Source: an uncultured bacterium
GTDB lineage: Bacteria; Actinomycetota; Coriobacteriia; Coriobacteriales; Coriobacteriaceae
Direction of reading: 5' to 3'
Length of the DNA stretch: 64,000 bases
NCBI GenBank assembly: GCA_905215525.1
Contig: CAJMQJ010000002.1
Span: 1 to 64,000 of the forward strand
Of this stretch, positions 1 to 8,987 are shown piece after piece. Each line of letters begins with the position of its first letter. The first letter of the stretch is position 1. The notes under the pieces are model-generated. The model did not search any database and had not been told where the DNA came from. It was given only the letters and a program-made list of their open reading frames with translations. The translations under genes were made by a program, and so were the position numbers.

Positions 1-328
1 ACCTCGACGTGATCGACGGCTCCGCCGAGAGGCACCTGACCCGCAAGGTCACGGTCGGCGAGCGCTGCTCCGTCGAGTCGCTCGAAGTCTCGGGCTCCGC
101 CCTCTGCGGCAAGCCGGTCAAGCTGCAGGCCAAGGTGTCCGGCGACGCCTCCGGCCTCAAGTACAAGTTCGTCTGGGAGAAGGGCGGCTGGGCCAAGTGG
201 GGCGTCGCCCAGCAGCCCTCCGCTTCCTCCTCCTGCGAGTGGACCCCGACCGAGCCGGGCGAGTACACCGTCTACCTCGACGTGATCGACGGCTCCGCCG
301 AGAGGCACCTGACCCGCAAGGTCACGGT
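1..328 (+). repeat. Tandem 273-bp module repeat
   Basis: Positions 1-55 are identical to 274-328, which gives a 273-bp (91-codon) period. The frame is preserved, so unit number can change without breaking the protein. More copies may lie left of the window. Confidence 0.85.
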
Positions 329-851
329 GGAGGGTACTCCAATTATGGGAAGTCTGCAGACTTCAGTTGATGCTATGGTGAACTTATATGAATCAACAGG
401 ACATACATATCCCTCAGACGAATTTGTTTCAAAGGGAGCACCTACTATTCGTGATTTTTGTTCATTAATTGTTGAAGCCGCTGTTTCTGAAGGGGTTCGT
501 CCGGAAGTTGTTTTTGCTCAGGCTATGCTTGAGACTGGATGGTTGCAATTTGGAGGTTCCGTAAAGCCGAATCAGTGCAATTTCGCCGGACTGGGCGCCG
601 TCAATCAACAATCGGGAGGCGCTAGATTTGACGATGTATATCAGGGCTTGCTTGCCCAAGTCCAGCATCTTAAAGGATATGCTACTGGTGCGGCGTTGAA
701 TAACACTTGTGTGGATCCTCGATATGAAGTCCTTCAGTCTAAGGGTTTTCTCGGAGTTGCGCCATATTTGGAAGATTTAAACGGCCGCTGGGCTGTTCCG
801 GGTGACACATATGGTCAGAATATTGCGCGCATTATTTCTTTAATTGGCTAA
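1..851 (+). CDS. Secreted wall glucosaminidase with WxxWG repeat modules (5' partial)
   Basis: The reading frame is open from the left edge, so the true start lies outside the window. The visible part holds the end of one module, one complete 91-residue module with the core YKFVWEKGGWAKWG, and then a C-terminal domain of about 165 residues. That domain resembles glucosaminidase-family peptidoglycan hydrolases (Pfam PF01832 type): it contains FAQAMLETGW, with the Glu expected to be catalytic, and CNFAGLG. The modules resemble the Y_Y_Y (triple tyrosine) family. The module DNA (1-330) is GC-rich and the catalytic DNA (about 335-851) is AT-richer, a sharp composition break inside one gene. It probably cleaves glycan strands in the cell wall. 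The exact family name is an inference. Confidence 0.85.
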   Translation, partial: LDVIDGSAERHLTRKVTVGERCSVESLEVSGSALCGKPVKLQAKVSGDASGLKYKFVWEKGGWAKWGVAQQPSASSSCEWTPTEPGEYTVYLDVIDGSAERHLTRKVTVEGTPIMGSLQTSVDAMVNLYESTGHTYPSDEFVSKGAPTIRDFCSLIVEAAVSEGVRPEVVFAQAMLETGWLQFGGSVKPNQCNFAGLGAVNQQSGGARFDDVYQGLLAQVQHLKGYATGAALNNTCVDPRYEVLQSKGFLGVAPYLEDLNGRWAVPGDTYGQNIARIISLIG

Positions 852-869
852 TATCAATATGAATTCTCT

Positions 870-898
870 AGGTCGACTGCGCTGGTTGTAGTCGACCT
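870..898 (+). terminator. Hairpin after the glucosaminidase gene
   Basis: A 9-bp perfect stem (870-878 with 890-898) encloses an 11-nt loop just after the stop codon. Only a weak T-rich stretch follows, so termination is probable rather than certain. Confidence 0.45.
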
Positions 899-978
899 TA
901 CTTGTATGGTAAATCTTGGCCTTAAATTGTTACTTGCTAGCAATATTATGTTGGAGTGAACTATCGGGGAGGTTCTAT

Positions 979-3408
979 ATGCATTTCTTTAGAAGTAAGG
1001 CTGTCCGTGTCGCTTTTTTCTTCTTTTATTTCTGTTTGGCCGTAACTCCTTGCTTTGGTTTGAGTGAAGCGGGCCTGTCTCCATCACAGATTGAAGATTC
1101 AACACGGGCCGATGATTTAAGTGCAACTTCGCCGGTTTCAGAGGACTACTCCGTCGACGGCCTCTCGGCCAAGGCGTCCGATGGCGGGTCTCCTCTCCTG
1201 GGCGACCGCTGCTCGCTCGGCCTGACCGCGTCCGGCAACTCGGGCTCGGTCCGCTATAAGTTCGTCTGGGAGCAGGGCGGCTGGTCCAGGTGGGGCACCA
1301 TCCGGCAGCTCGGGCCCGAGGCCTCCTGCGATTGGGTGCCGGAGGTCGCCGGCGACGTCAACATCTTGGTCGACGCCGTCGATTCGGCCGGCAACGTGAG
1401 GACCTGGAGGTTCCCCGTCAGGGTGGATGCCTGTCGCCTTTCCGTGAGCGGCGGGGATACGCTCGAGTGGAGCGGTGGAATGAAGGTCGATATCTCCGCC
1501 GCCGCGGCTCCCGGCGCAAAGATTAAATTCCTTTGGGAACGGGGCTCATGGTCCAAGTGGGGCGTCATCCAGGCAGCATCTGAGTCCGCCGCCTGTACCT
1601 GGACGCCCCCGTCTTCCGGCTCCTATACTCTTTATGCCGACGTCACGGTCGGCGGGCTCACGTCGACGTCAAGACTCCCCGTTCGCATCTCAGAGGACTA
1701 CTCCGTCGACGGCCTCTCGGCCAAGGCGTCCGATGGCGGGTCTCCTCTCCTGGGCGACCGCTGCTCGCTCGGCCTGACCGCGTCCGGCAACTCGGGCTCG
1801 GTCCGCTATAAGTTCGTCTGGGAGCAGGGCGGCTGGTCCAGGTGGGGCACCATCCGGCAGCTCGGGCCCGAGGCCTCCTGCGATTGGGTGCCGGAGGTCG
1901 CCGGCGACGTCAACATCTTGGTCGACGCCGTCGATTCGGCCGGCAACGTGAGGACCTGGAGGTTCCCCGTCAGGGTGGAGAGAAATCTATCTAACTTCAC
2001 TTCAATAGATTTGAAATCTGATTCATCCAATTTGTGCGTAGGGGATACGCTTTCAATTACACCTCGGATTACCATCCGAAAGAATAATCAGATTTCATAC
2101 AAATATGTTTGGATGCGGAACAACTGGGCTGAATGGGGTGTGATTGACTCCGGCAGAGGTAAATCCTCAATTGACTGGAGAGTCGATAAATCTGGCGCTG
2201 TCACCGTTTTTGTTGATGTTATTGATGAGGCCAACGATCAGACGATGACCTCGAAGACTGAATGCTCGATTGGCTCCGAGAAGTGGAATTACGAGTCCTT
2301 GAGTTCTTCTGCAACGCTTGTCAGGCCTAATGAAAGCACTGAGATCGATGTCAGATGCTCGGGTGATACTAATTACTTACAGTATAAGTTCGTCTGGAAT
2401 AAGAATAATTGGGCTGACTGGGGCGTTGCTCAACAGGGCACAAGTTCACACTTGCAATGGGCTCCAAAAGACGCCGGAGACTATGAATTGATCTGTGACG
2501 TTTCGGGGTCAGATGGAGTTGTCCAAACAAAAAGAACAATCATTAGCTGTTGGGATTTCTCGAGGATTACTGTAATTTCGACTGATGGCAATAATTCTTG
2601 GGGAGTTCGAGCTGATTTGGGAACGCTTGCAGCTGAAAAATCTGGGCAATTTCAGTTTAAATTTGTTTGGGCCAAGTCCGACTGGAGTAAATGGGGTGTT
2701 CTAAAAGAATTTTCCAGTGTGAATGACGCTTATTTCAATCCCTCTGCACTTGGATTGCAAGATGGCTATTACGATCTTTACTGCGATGTCTTGCTTCCTG
2801 ATGGCGCTCTCCAGTCGAAGTCGACTCAGATTTACTACAACCCATTTGGCAGCTCAACGGTTTTGGGGGTTAGTCGTATTGGACTCGTCACTTGGCTTAC
2901 GTCGCATCAATTTGATGGCTATTATTTAGGAACGAGATATTCCGGTGGCTTCTCCTATGATAGTTGCCTTTACCCAAAAGGTGCCCCGAGATGGGATGGC
3001 TATACTGGCATGAATTGCACTGGCTTCGTGGCTCATGCTTATGCTGCGGTTGGTGGCGATGTCAATCGTATTGCGCAGAATAATAATCACTCTCCTTGGG
3101 CTGGGGGGCCAGGCGGTGGCGGCTATATTAACGCTTGGAGATGGTATGGCTATGCTCGAGATTTGGGATGCAAAATGTATGAGTTCCGTACTGTCCAAGA
3201 TATGCTAAATAGTGGTTATGCTCAAAAGGGAGATATTATCTTCTTTAAGACTGACGGATCAATCGACTGTCATATTGGGTTCTTCTGGGGAGATAATCCG
3301 CATGACAATAAAATGTGGCATCAAATTCTGCCTGGGAATTTAATCGGACCCTGTTTTAACAATGCGAACAAAGGAGAGGTTCGGCAATCGGTTGTTCTGA
3401 TTAAATAG
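979..3408 (+). CDS. Secreted NlpC/P60-like wall peptidase with six WxxWG modules
   Basis: The ATG at 979 is chosen because GGGGAGG precedes it at good spacing and a clear signal peptide follows (basic start, hydrophobic FFFFYFCLAV). The mature protein (809 aa precursor) has six modules with the core Y/F-K-F/Y-V/L-W...W..WG, then an NlpC/P60-like domain at about residues 640-809. Cys680 in MNCTGFV and His765 in DCHIGFFWG are the likely catalytic pair. Modules 1 and 3 are identical at DNA level and GC-rich; module 2 is divergent; modules 4-6 and the peptidase are AT-rich. It probably cuts peptide stems in peptidoglycan, with the modules acting in wall or polymer binding (inference). Confidence 0.85.
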   Translation: MHFFRSKAVRVAFFFFYFCLAVTPCFGLSEAGLSPSQIEDSTRADDLSATSPVSEDYSVDGLSAKASDGGSPLLGDRCSLGLTASGNSGSVRYKFVWEQGGWSRWGTIRQLGPEASCDWVPEVAGDVNILVDAVDSAGNVRTWRFPVRVDACRLSVSGGDTLEWSGGMKVDISAAAAPGAKIKFLWERGSWSKWGVIQAASESAACTWTPPSSGSYTLYADVTVGGLTSTSRLPVRISEDYSVDGLSAKASDGGSPLLGDRCSLGLTASGNSGSVRYKFVWEQGGWSRWGTIRQLGPEASCDWVPEVAGDVNILVDAVDSAGNVRTWRFPVRVERNLSNFTSIDLKSDSSNLCVGDTLSITPRITIRKNNQISYKYVWMRNNWAEWGVIDSGRGKSSIDWRVDKSGAVTVFVDVIDEANDQTMTSKTECSIGSEKWNYESLSSSATLVRPNESTEIDVRCSGDTNYLQYKFVWNKNNWADWGVAQQGTSSHLQWAPKDAGDYELICDVSGSDGVVQTKRTIISCWDFSRITVISTDGNNSWGVRADLGTLAAEKSGQFQFKFVWAKSDWSKWGVLKEFSSVNDAYFNPSALGLQDGYYDLYCDVLLPDGALQSKSTQIYYNPFGSSTVLGVSRIGLVTWLTSHQFDGYYLGTRYSGGFSYDSCLYPKGAPRWDGYTGMNCTGFVAHAYAAVGGDVNRIAQNNNHSPWAGGPGGGGYINAWRWYGYARDLGCKMYEFRTVQDMLNSGYAQKGDIIFFKTDGSIDCHIGFFWGDNPHDNKMWHQILPGNLIGPCFNNANKGEVRQSVVLIK
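1138..1427 (+). repeat. 290-bp perfect direct repeat, copy 1
   Basis: It is identical base for base to 1690-1979 by eye, with an offset of 552 bp (184 codons). It encodes module 1 of the NlpC/P60-like protein. Confidence 0.95.
1690..1979 (+). repeat. 290-bp perfect direct repeat, copy 2
   Basis: This is the second copy of 1138-1427 and encodes module 3. Recombination between the copies would remove or add 552 bp in frame. Confidence 0.95.
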
Positions 3409-3423
3409 TGCTTTAATTTCTGA

Positions 3424-4974
3424 ATGGTATTTGAAGCAACTAATTGTGAAACGGTGATTCTGATAAGTAGCGCAAGCAGAAGACTTACTGGCATAATAAT
3501 TACATATGGTTATATACTGGCTCAGGCTTTAGTCGGCTTTGTATATGTTCCGATGTTGTTGCAAAACATTGGACAAGACGAATATGGACTCTATCAATTG
3601 ATAGGCTCTATCATGTCTTATATAGTTTCCATTAATGGGATTTTGTCTGCCGGTGTTGGGCGTTTTTATTGCAAGTATATGGCAGAGGGCAAAAATGACT
3701 TAATGGAGAATACTCTCGCAATAGCTAGGCGTCTGTACTGGGTCCTATCTGTGTTCGTGATGCTAATAAGTTGCGTTCTCGCCGTGGTTGTTCGGTTTGT
3801 ATATTCAGCCAGTTTTACAAACTCACAGCTTGATGAGTGTTCCGCAATGCTTGTTGTATTAGGGATCAACACAATTGTTATCATGAACAACACTATTAGC
3901 GTTGCGGCGATAACTGCTAATGAAAGGTTCGTTTTTTTGAAGGGCTCGCAATTGGCCGCCCTAATAGCTCAGCCTTTCATAGTGTATGGACTTACGACAA
4001 TTTTTAAGAATGCATTAGCCGTATGTTTAGTTGTGCTTGTTACAAATGTGTTGTGCGCGGTGAGTCAGCGTTTGTTTGCTAAATATAATCTGCACATTAG
4101 TTTCAGATATCATGGCTGGGACATGAAACTGGCTAAAGGATTGCTATTTTTTAGCGGCGCGATTGTATTGGTGACGATTGCTGACCAGATTTTCTGGAAA
4201 ACCGATCAATTAATTGTCGGCTATTATTTTGGTGCTGCCGCCGTTGCGGTATATTCTGTCGGATCTCAAATCTACACGATTTATATGACAATCGGTACGG
4301 CAGCCTCATCAGTTTTTCTTCCTCGAGTTTCAGAACTGTATTGCCAGAATAAGGATATGTCTGAAATTTCGGATCTCTTCATTAAAGTCGGTCGCATTTC
4401 CTTTATCGTCTGCGGATTTGTTCTTAGTTTATTTATTGTTCTGGGGAAAGATTTCATCATTATTTGGGCTGGTAAGGACTATATAGACGCTTTCTATATC
4501 GCCTTGATCGTAATGGTTCCATTTACCATTGACTTAATTCAGAACCTGGGACTTACCATAATGCAGGTTGCGAATGTTTACCTGTATAGGGGGTATATGT
4601 ATCTTGCGATTGCGCTTGTCAACGTGGTCGTGACGATTATATTGCTCAAGCTTATGGGCATAGTGGGCGCAGCAGTTTCAACAGCCATCGCTATGGTTAT
4701 AGGTAACGGTTTCTGTATGAATTGGTATTATTCTGAAAAGCTTGGGTTGAACATAAAGAAATTTTGGCTTGAAATTGCCAAACTTTCCGTCTTGGTTATT
4801 GCCGGTACGGGGGCTTTGCTGCTGCTCTATAACCTAATTAAAAGCCTTTTATCTGGCCTTGTGGTGGTTTTGGTGTCAGCAATAATTTATTTCTTTATCT
4901 ATTTCTTCTTGGTTTTGATGTTTGGGCTAAACGAATCCGAAAAGACGAGCATATCTGCATTTATCAAGCGATAA
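3424..4974 (+). CDS. Wzx-type polysaccharide flippase (MOP superfamily)
   Basis: This is a 516-residue protein made almost wholly of hydrophobic segments (about 12-14 helices), with an N-terminal stretch GYILAQALVGFVYVPMLLQNIGQDEYGLYQLI typical of O-antigen and teichuronic-acid flippases. It would move undecaprenyl-linked repeat units across the membrane. It starts 15 nt after the hydrolase gene. No strong ribosome binding site is visible before the ATG at 3424, and a GTG at 3454 is an alternative start. AT-rich codon use matches the rest of the polysaccharide locus. It is convergent with the next two genes. Confidence 0.88.
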   Translation: MVFEATNCETVILISSASRRLTGIIITYGYILAQALVGFVYVPMLLQNIGQDEYGLYQLIGSIMSYIVSINGILSAGVGRFYCKYMAEGKNDLMENTLAIARRLYWVLSVFVMLISCVLAVVVRFVYSASFTNSQLDECSAMLVVLGINTIVIMNNTISVAAITANERFVFLKGSQLAALIAQPFIVYGLTTIFKNALAVCLVVLVTNVLCAVSQRLFAKYNLHISFRYHGWDMKLAKGLLFFSGAIVLVTIADQIFWKTDQLIVGYYFGAAAVAVYSVGSQIYTIYMTIGTAASSVFLPRVSELYCQNKDMSEISDLFIKVGRISFIVCGFVLSLFIVLGKDFIIIWAGKDYIDAFYIALIVMVPFTIDLIQNLGLTIMQVANVYLYRGYMYLAIALVNVVVTIILLKLMGIVGAAVSTAIAMVIGNGFCMNWYYSEKLGLNIKKFWLEIAKLSVLVIAGTGALLLLYNLIKSLLSGLVVVLVSAIIYFFIYFFLVLMFGLNESEKTSISAFIKR

Positions 4975-5026
4975 TCTGTGACGCTTGTTAAGCAGAATAG
5001 CCTAATGTTCTTTCATTACTTTTATG

Positions 5027-5078
5027 ACCAACCGGCTTGCCTGACATTTGATTATCGAAGGCTAAGTCGGTTGGTTTT
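5027..5078. terminator. Bidirectional terminator between convergent genes
   Basis: A 12-bp stem with one G-T pair (5027-5038 with 5064-5075) is flanked by T-runs on both strands (TTTT after 5074 on plus; an AAAA-type run before it). It sits between the flippase (+) and a glycosyltransferase (-). Confidence 0.7.
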
Positions 5079-5120
5079 ACTACTCGGTGCCAGGAAAAAT
5101 GAGCGATGACAACAGGGCGA

Positions 5121-6137
5121 TTAGCTCAAGATTTTCAGTATCAATAGTTTTAGCTGTTCACAACAGCGTATTACTACTCGAGATAACAAATAGTGCTTAT
5201 TCTTTGCCGCAAGGAACAGTAAATAGCTGTCAGGTCTGTAGGTGCTGCAAGGGACATCAGCTTTAATTGAGGGATTAAATAAGGCCTCTGAAATTGAAAC
5301 AAAGTTACGTTTTTTGGTCTCATTATTGTCACTGAGCTCGTTGATCGATAGGAGATAAAGATACTGTTCCGTTCTTGTTTTCCATGCCAGCCTTTCTGTT
5401 TCTTCTCCCCAACGAGCGGCGATTTTCACTAGGCTTGAGGTGACGAAGGTTAAATCTGAAAGCTGTTTTTCCTTATAGCTGTGTGTTGCACTTTGTCCGT
5501 TTTGACAATTGTAATAATACAGCGCATCACTTATTTGTAAAACCGATCTGGCTGAATCGACTATGGGTATCATTTGCAGAAAATCTTCTGCAAAATCGAT
5601 TCTCTTTGTATCGGTATTGCTTAAATCGTCAATCAGACAGTTTCTTTTGATTGCCTTTCCCCAAATTGAATTGAGTTTCCCTCGCGCCAAACATTTTTTG
5701 ACTTCGTCGAGATCGTCACCTTCATAGATGCCAGACGGAAGGGCGGGATTGATAAACGGATCGTTTGAATAGTCTGGGTTTCTTGTATAGCTGAAACAGA
5801 TTATGTCTGGATTGCACTTATCGATTTCGCGAGCAAGAATAGATAGGGTATCGAAGCGCAAAGAATCATCCGCATCAACAAAGACCAGGTAATCTCCGGC
5901 GCTTATCTCCGCGCCTTTTCGCCTGGCCTCATATACACCCATATTATTTTGTCTAACGTAATGAGTATTGTTGTGAGATTCACAAAACACTTTGCAGACA
6001 CTTTCAGTAGCGTCTGCTGATCCATCATTAATGAGGATAATTTCATAGCCGTCATATGTTTGTTGGTAGATGGATGATAGCGTTTCCGGCAAACTGGATG
6101 CCGCATTATATGCAGGGATAATAATTGAAAACAGCAT
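5121..6137 (-). CDS. GT2 family glycosyltransferase
   Basis: The GT-A fold begins at residue 1 (MLFSIIIPAYNAASSLPETL), followed by ILINDGSADAT and the metal/nucleotide-binding DADDS. At 338 residues it has the usual size for a wall or capsule GT2, with a C-terminal non-catalytic region. AAGGGA precedes the ATG. It lies 33 nt downstream of the GT4 gene on the same strand, so the two are likely cotranscribed. Donor and acceptor cannot be read from the sequence. Confidence 0.88.
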   Translation of the reverse strand: MLFSIIIPAYNAASSLPETLSSIYQQTYDGYEIILINDGSADATESVCKVFCESHNNTHYVRQNNMGVYEARRKGAEISAGDYLVFVDADDSLRFDTLSILAREIDKCNPDIICFSYTRNPDYSNDPFINPALPSGIYEGDDLDEVKKCLARGKLNSIWGKAIKRNCLIDDLSNTDTKRIDFAEDFLQMIPIVDSARSVLQISDALYYYNCQNGQSATHSYKEKQLSDLTFVTSSLVKIAARWGEETERLAWKTRTEQYLYLLSINELSDNNETKKRNFVSISEALFNPSIKADVPCSTYRPDSYLLFLAAKNKHYLLSRVVIRCCEQLKLLILKILS

Positions 6138-6170
6138 TTAGTCCCTTTCCGTATTGGAAGAACAAGATGG

Positions 6171-7268
6171 TTAGTTAGAAAGCCCGTTTACAATGTCCCT
6201 GTATAAAATAAATTGACGCTTGGCAATGGCCTTCCATTGAAAGTGTTCAATTGCATACTTTCTAGCTGCAGTTGCAAGTTTACAACGAAGTTCATCGTCA
6301 TTGAACAGCGTGAGAATTGCTTTAGAAATGGCTTCGAGATCAGATTCTACACCGATTCCAATTCCTTTATTGTTCGCTGTTTCTTTCCATGTGGTTCCCT
6401 CGGTAACAATAATTGGGAGGCCATATGCTAGTGCTTCCAAAACAGACGTCGGGAAACCTTCAGTGCGTGAAAGTTGGATATAAAACTGCGATTGGAGAAA
6501 AGCGTCCGCTTTAGATTGACCATTAACTGGACCATTTAATAAAACAATATCGGATACTTGATTGTCGGCAATAAGTAGTTCCAGTTTGGCCATAGACCCA
6601 TCTTCGTCTGGACCGTAGATGTAGATTTTTGCTCCGAGCCCTCTTAGCTCATCAGCAATTAGTGGCAGACTTTTGATCAGTAGATCAAGACCTTTGACCT
6701 CTATATCTAGGCGGCCAATAAAAAGCGCGATGCGGCTGTCTAAGTTTGAGGCTTTGGCTTTTGGGATGCTAACACCATTTGGAATAATGCTTGCTTTCCT
6801 ATGTTTAAAGCCGTTTGAACTCATCGCCTCTTTTTCCGATAGAAAATGGATACAATCAGCATTGCGAATAAAGCCGTTATAGAAGAAAACATTAAGCAAT
6901 TGTTTAGCTAAATGATGCTGTTCTTGCGCCACATATGTTAGAGACCCATGTGGTGTGATGATGTATGGGATCGCACGTCTTCTGAGCCAATGGCTTAGTT
7001 TAATGTGATCTGGCCTATATATCTCATGAAATATTACGAGTGACGGATTGCAAAACGGTTCAGGAAGTTTTTCTATGCATGACTGATAGAAGACGGGATA
7101 TTTCGCATCTTTAGGTCTGTAGTTTGTAAGATTTAATAGAGCTATATTCATGTCCTTTATTTCTGACTGCTCATTTAGGTATTGAGGCACCACTGTAGAC
7201 ACGCCAGAAGCGAAATCACTTGTAATATATGCCACATGAAGGACTATTAAACTATCGGTAGTTTTCAT
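6171..7268 (-). CDS. GT4 family glycosyltransferase
   Basis: This GT-B enzyme of 365 residues has an N-terminal acceptor domain (SDFASGVSTVVPQYL), a central IGRLDIEVKGLDLLIKSL block, and the GT4 C-terminal donor site LSRTEGFPTSVLEALAYGLPIIVTEG with the conserved Glu residues. GGGAG lies upstream of the ATG. It is divergent from the 7305 gene with only 36 nt between them, so at least one promoter must overlap coding sequence. The sugar specificity is unknown. Confidence 0.88.
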   Translation of the reverse strand: MKTTDSLIVLHVAYITSDFASGVSTVVPQYLNEQSEIKDMNIALLNLTNYRPKDAKYPVFYQSCIEKLPEPFCNPSLVIFHEIYRPDHIKLSHWLRRRAIPYIITPHGSLTYVAQEQHHLAKQLLNVFFYNGFIRNADCIHFLSEKEAMSSNGFKHRKASIIPNGVSIPKAKASNLDSRIALFIGRLDIEVKGLDLLIKSLPLIADELRGLGAKIYIYGPDEDGSMAKLELLIADNQVSDIVLLNGPVNGQSKADAFLQSQFYIQLSRTEGFPTSVLEALAYGLPIIVTEGTTWKETANNKGIGIGVESDLEAISKAILTLFNDDELRCKLATAARKYAIEHFQWKAIAKRQFILYRDIVNGLSN

Positions 7269-7304
7269 TAGCGTTTGCTCCCGCAGCGGTGTTGGAGGTT
7301 TTAG

Positions 7305-8249
7305 TTGACAGATTCACAGTTGGTTTCAGTGCTCATGCCTTGTTATAGGGAGAGCGCCAAAGATTTTACTGAGGCACTAGCGTCTATTTTAAAGCAGACC
7401 TATCATCGAATCGAGGTGGTTGTTGTTTTTGATAATCCAGATGACAACACACTTTACGATATTGCTCAAAACTATAGCTCTCATGACAGTAGGATTTGCC
7501 TCGTGAGAAATGAACGCAATCTTGGTCTTGCTGCATCTTTGGAAAGGGCGTTCAAGGTCTCACGCGGTCAGTATATCTGCCGAATGGACTCAGATGACAT
7601 TTCTGAGGCGCAGCGCATTGAACGGCAGTTGTCGTATCTTGAAGAACATGAGCTTGACCTAGTGGGTTCTTATTTGAACGCCATTGACGAAGACGGTAGT
7701 CAATTATATCTCGTTGATTCAATTCCAAGTTCGAGTGAAGGCGTTAGGCGTTCTCTTATGATTAGAAATTGCGTACCTCATCCGAGTTGGTTTGGAAGAA
7801 GGTCTGTATTTGAAATGGGGTATCGGTCTGTTCCGCTAGCAGAAGATTATGACTTACTGTTGCGTGCCGAGCTGGAAGGGTTCACTATTGGAAATGTTCC
7901 AGAGCCGCTCATTCGATACAGAATGACTGTTAATAGCATTTCGCGTAGCAATTTGTATAAACAGTTCGTTGTTTCTCAGTGTTTACGTTCAGCTTTCAAA
8001 GAGGGCCGATCACTGGATGTCGATAAGATTGATACAATCGTCGCCGAGCGGTTCGATCGGCGACGAGCTGAGAACTATCTAAAGGCAAATGCATTATTTA
8101 ATAATGGGTTGAGAAATATTCATTCTGGTAATCGAGCAAAAGGTATTTCCCAATTGCTTCAAATCCCATTTTGCTCTAAGTCGTATTTAATGAATGTCAT
8201 TAATATGGCGCGTGTGGTTACAATTAAAACATTTGAGAAAACCTCGTAG
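7305..8249 (+). CDS. GT2 family glycosyltransferase (TTG start)
   Basis: The TTG at 7305 is preceded by a perfect GGAGG at 7294-7298, which decides the start. The 314-residue protein opens with VSVLMPCYRESAKDFTEALASI, and contains VVVFDNPDD, NLGLAASLERAF and the acidic CRMDSDDIS. The order matches bacterial GT2 enzymes of O-antigen or capsule clusters. It is a single-gene unit followed by a degenerate region. Confidence 0.88.
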   Translation: MTDSQLVSVLMPCYRESAKDFTEALASILKQTYHRIEVVVVFDNPDDNTLYDIAQNYSSHDSRICLVRNERNLGLAASLERAFKVSRGQYICRMDSDDISEAQRIERQLSYLEEHELDLVGSYLNAIDEDGSQLYLVDSIPSSSEGVRRSLMIRNCVPHPSWFGRRSVFEMGYRSVPLAEDYDLLLRAELEGFTIGNVPEPLIRYRMTVNSISRSNLYKQFVVSQCLRSAFKEGRSLDVDKIDTIVAERFDRRRAENYLKANALFNNGLRNIHSGNRAKGISQLLQIPFCSKSYLMNVINMARVVTIKTFEKTS

Positions 8250-8358
8250 TTGTGCACCTACGCTTAGAGAGACATGGCGTAACCATGCCGTTTGACACTC
8301 GGAAGATTGCTAGCTTTGAAATCTAGGGCTAGGTTTGTTGCGGGGTTCTCGATGCCGT
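8250..8358. other. AT-rich spacer
   Basis: This stretch lies between the GT2 gene and the degenerate GC-rich insert. No open frame or clear terminator is seen. A GTGCACC motif near 8253 resembles the start of the 13-bp repeat that flanks the insert. Confidence 0.4.
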
Positions 8359-8595
8359 GTGCACCATTCGTGGTTGATTTCCGATCTCAGCCGAACACAC
8401 TGCGCAGATAGTCCGTACCCGCGGCTAGCCGAACGCCCCCGCGGCCCCCATGGACCCCGGGGGCGCCGTTTCCCCAGTTGAAGGAACGGTGGATATGTGT
8501 TCGATAGGTCCGGGGGCCATTCTCCGCCCTCAGTCTGGCACCTCTTTCCAGACTCAGCCGGACGGTCGGTCCGCCTCTTCCGTTTTGCCTTTGGG

Positions 8596-8924
8596 CTAGG
8601 CCAGCGGGGCGTCGCGCCTCTCTGCGCGTGCCCTCTCGATGAGGCTCGGCGTCAGGTCGAGTCTTCCGATGGGCACGTCCTCCAGGCTGTAGGCGTCTAG
8701 CAGCGCCTCCGCATCGCCGCCGAGCATCGCCCTGGAGGCGCGCGGGCGTCCAGCTCCAGCATCTTCTGGACCGTGTCCCTTTCGTGTCTGGTGAGCGCCT
8801 GCCGTAGATACTCGGGGTCGCCTTCTCGGAACCCTTTTTCTTCTTTCCGGACATGCCGTCCTTCGAGTCCCCGGGGCCAACCGGTTCGGCCCTCAGGGTA
8901 TCGGGTTCCCACATTCATCCGCAC
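8596..8924 (-). pseudogene. Frameshifted remnant of an unrecognised gene
   Basis: Three overlapping minus-strand frames each give a protein-like stretch: an early SKDGMSGKKKKGS segment, then EYLRQALTRHERDTVQKMLE, then GGDAEALLDAYSLEDVPIG ending in RARAERRDAPLA and a stop. Joined with one or two indels they make a plausible small protein of about 110 residues. I do not recognise the family. The break points suggest an inactivated gene. Confidence 0.4.
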
Positions 8925-8943
8925 ATGTGCGGATGAATGTGGG
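8908..8943. repeat. Perfect 36-bp palindrome without loop
   Basis: The two 18-nt arms (8908-8925 and 8926-8943) are exact reverse complements centred on ACATGT. There is no T-run after it, so it is not a standard terminator. It could be a site for a dimeric DNA-binding protein or the end of a mobile element. Confidence 0.9.
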
Positions 8944-8959
8944 AGGTGTTCGGATGAAG

Positions 8960-8987
8960 TTGATAATCAAGGGTTGATAATCAAGGG
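8960..8987. repeat. Tandem 14-bp repeat
   Basis: TTGATAATCAAGGG occurs twice back to back (8960-8973 and 8974-8987), immediately before the right-hand 13-bp repeat. TTGATAATCAA is itself partly palindromic (TTGATnATCAA). Confidence 0.9.

Noticed and set aside
1138..1979. CRISPR-like array from repeated units
   Set aside because: The repeats are long coding modules in frame, only two exact copies, with no short regular spacers.
1..3408. Prophage lysis genes
   Set aside because: The two hydrolases have wall-repeat modules and one has a signal peptide, and no holin, portal, capsid or integrase gene is nearby.
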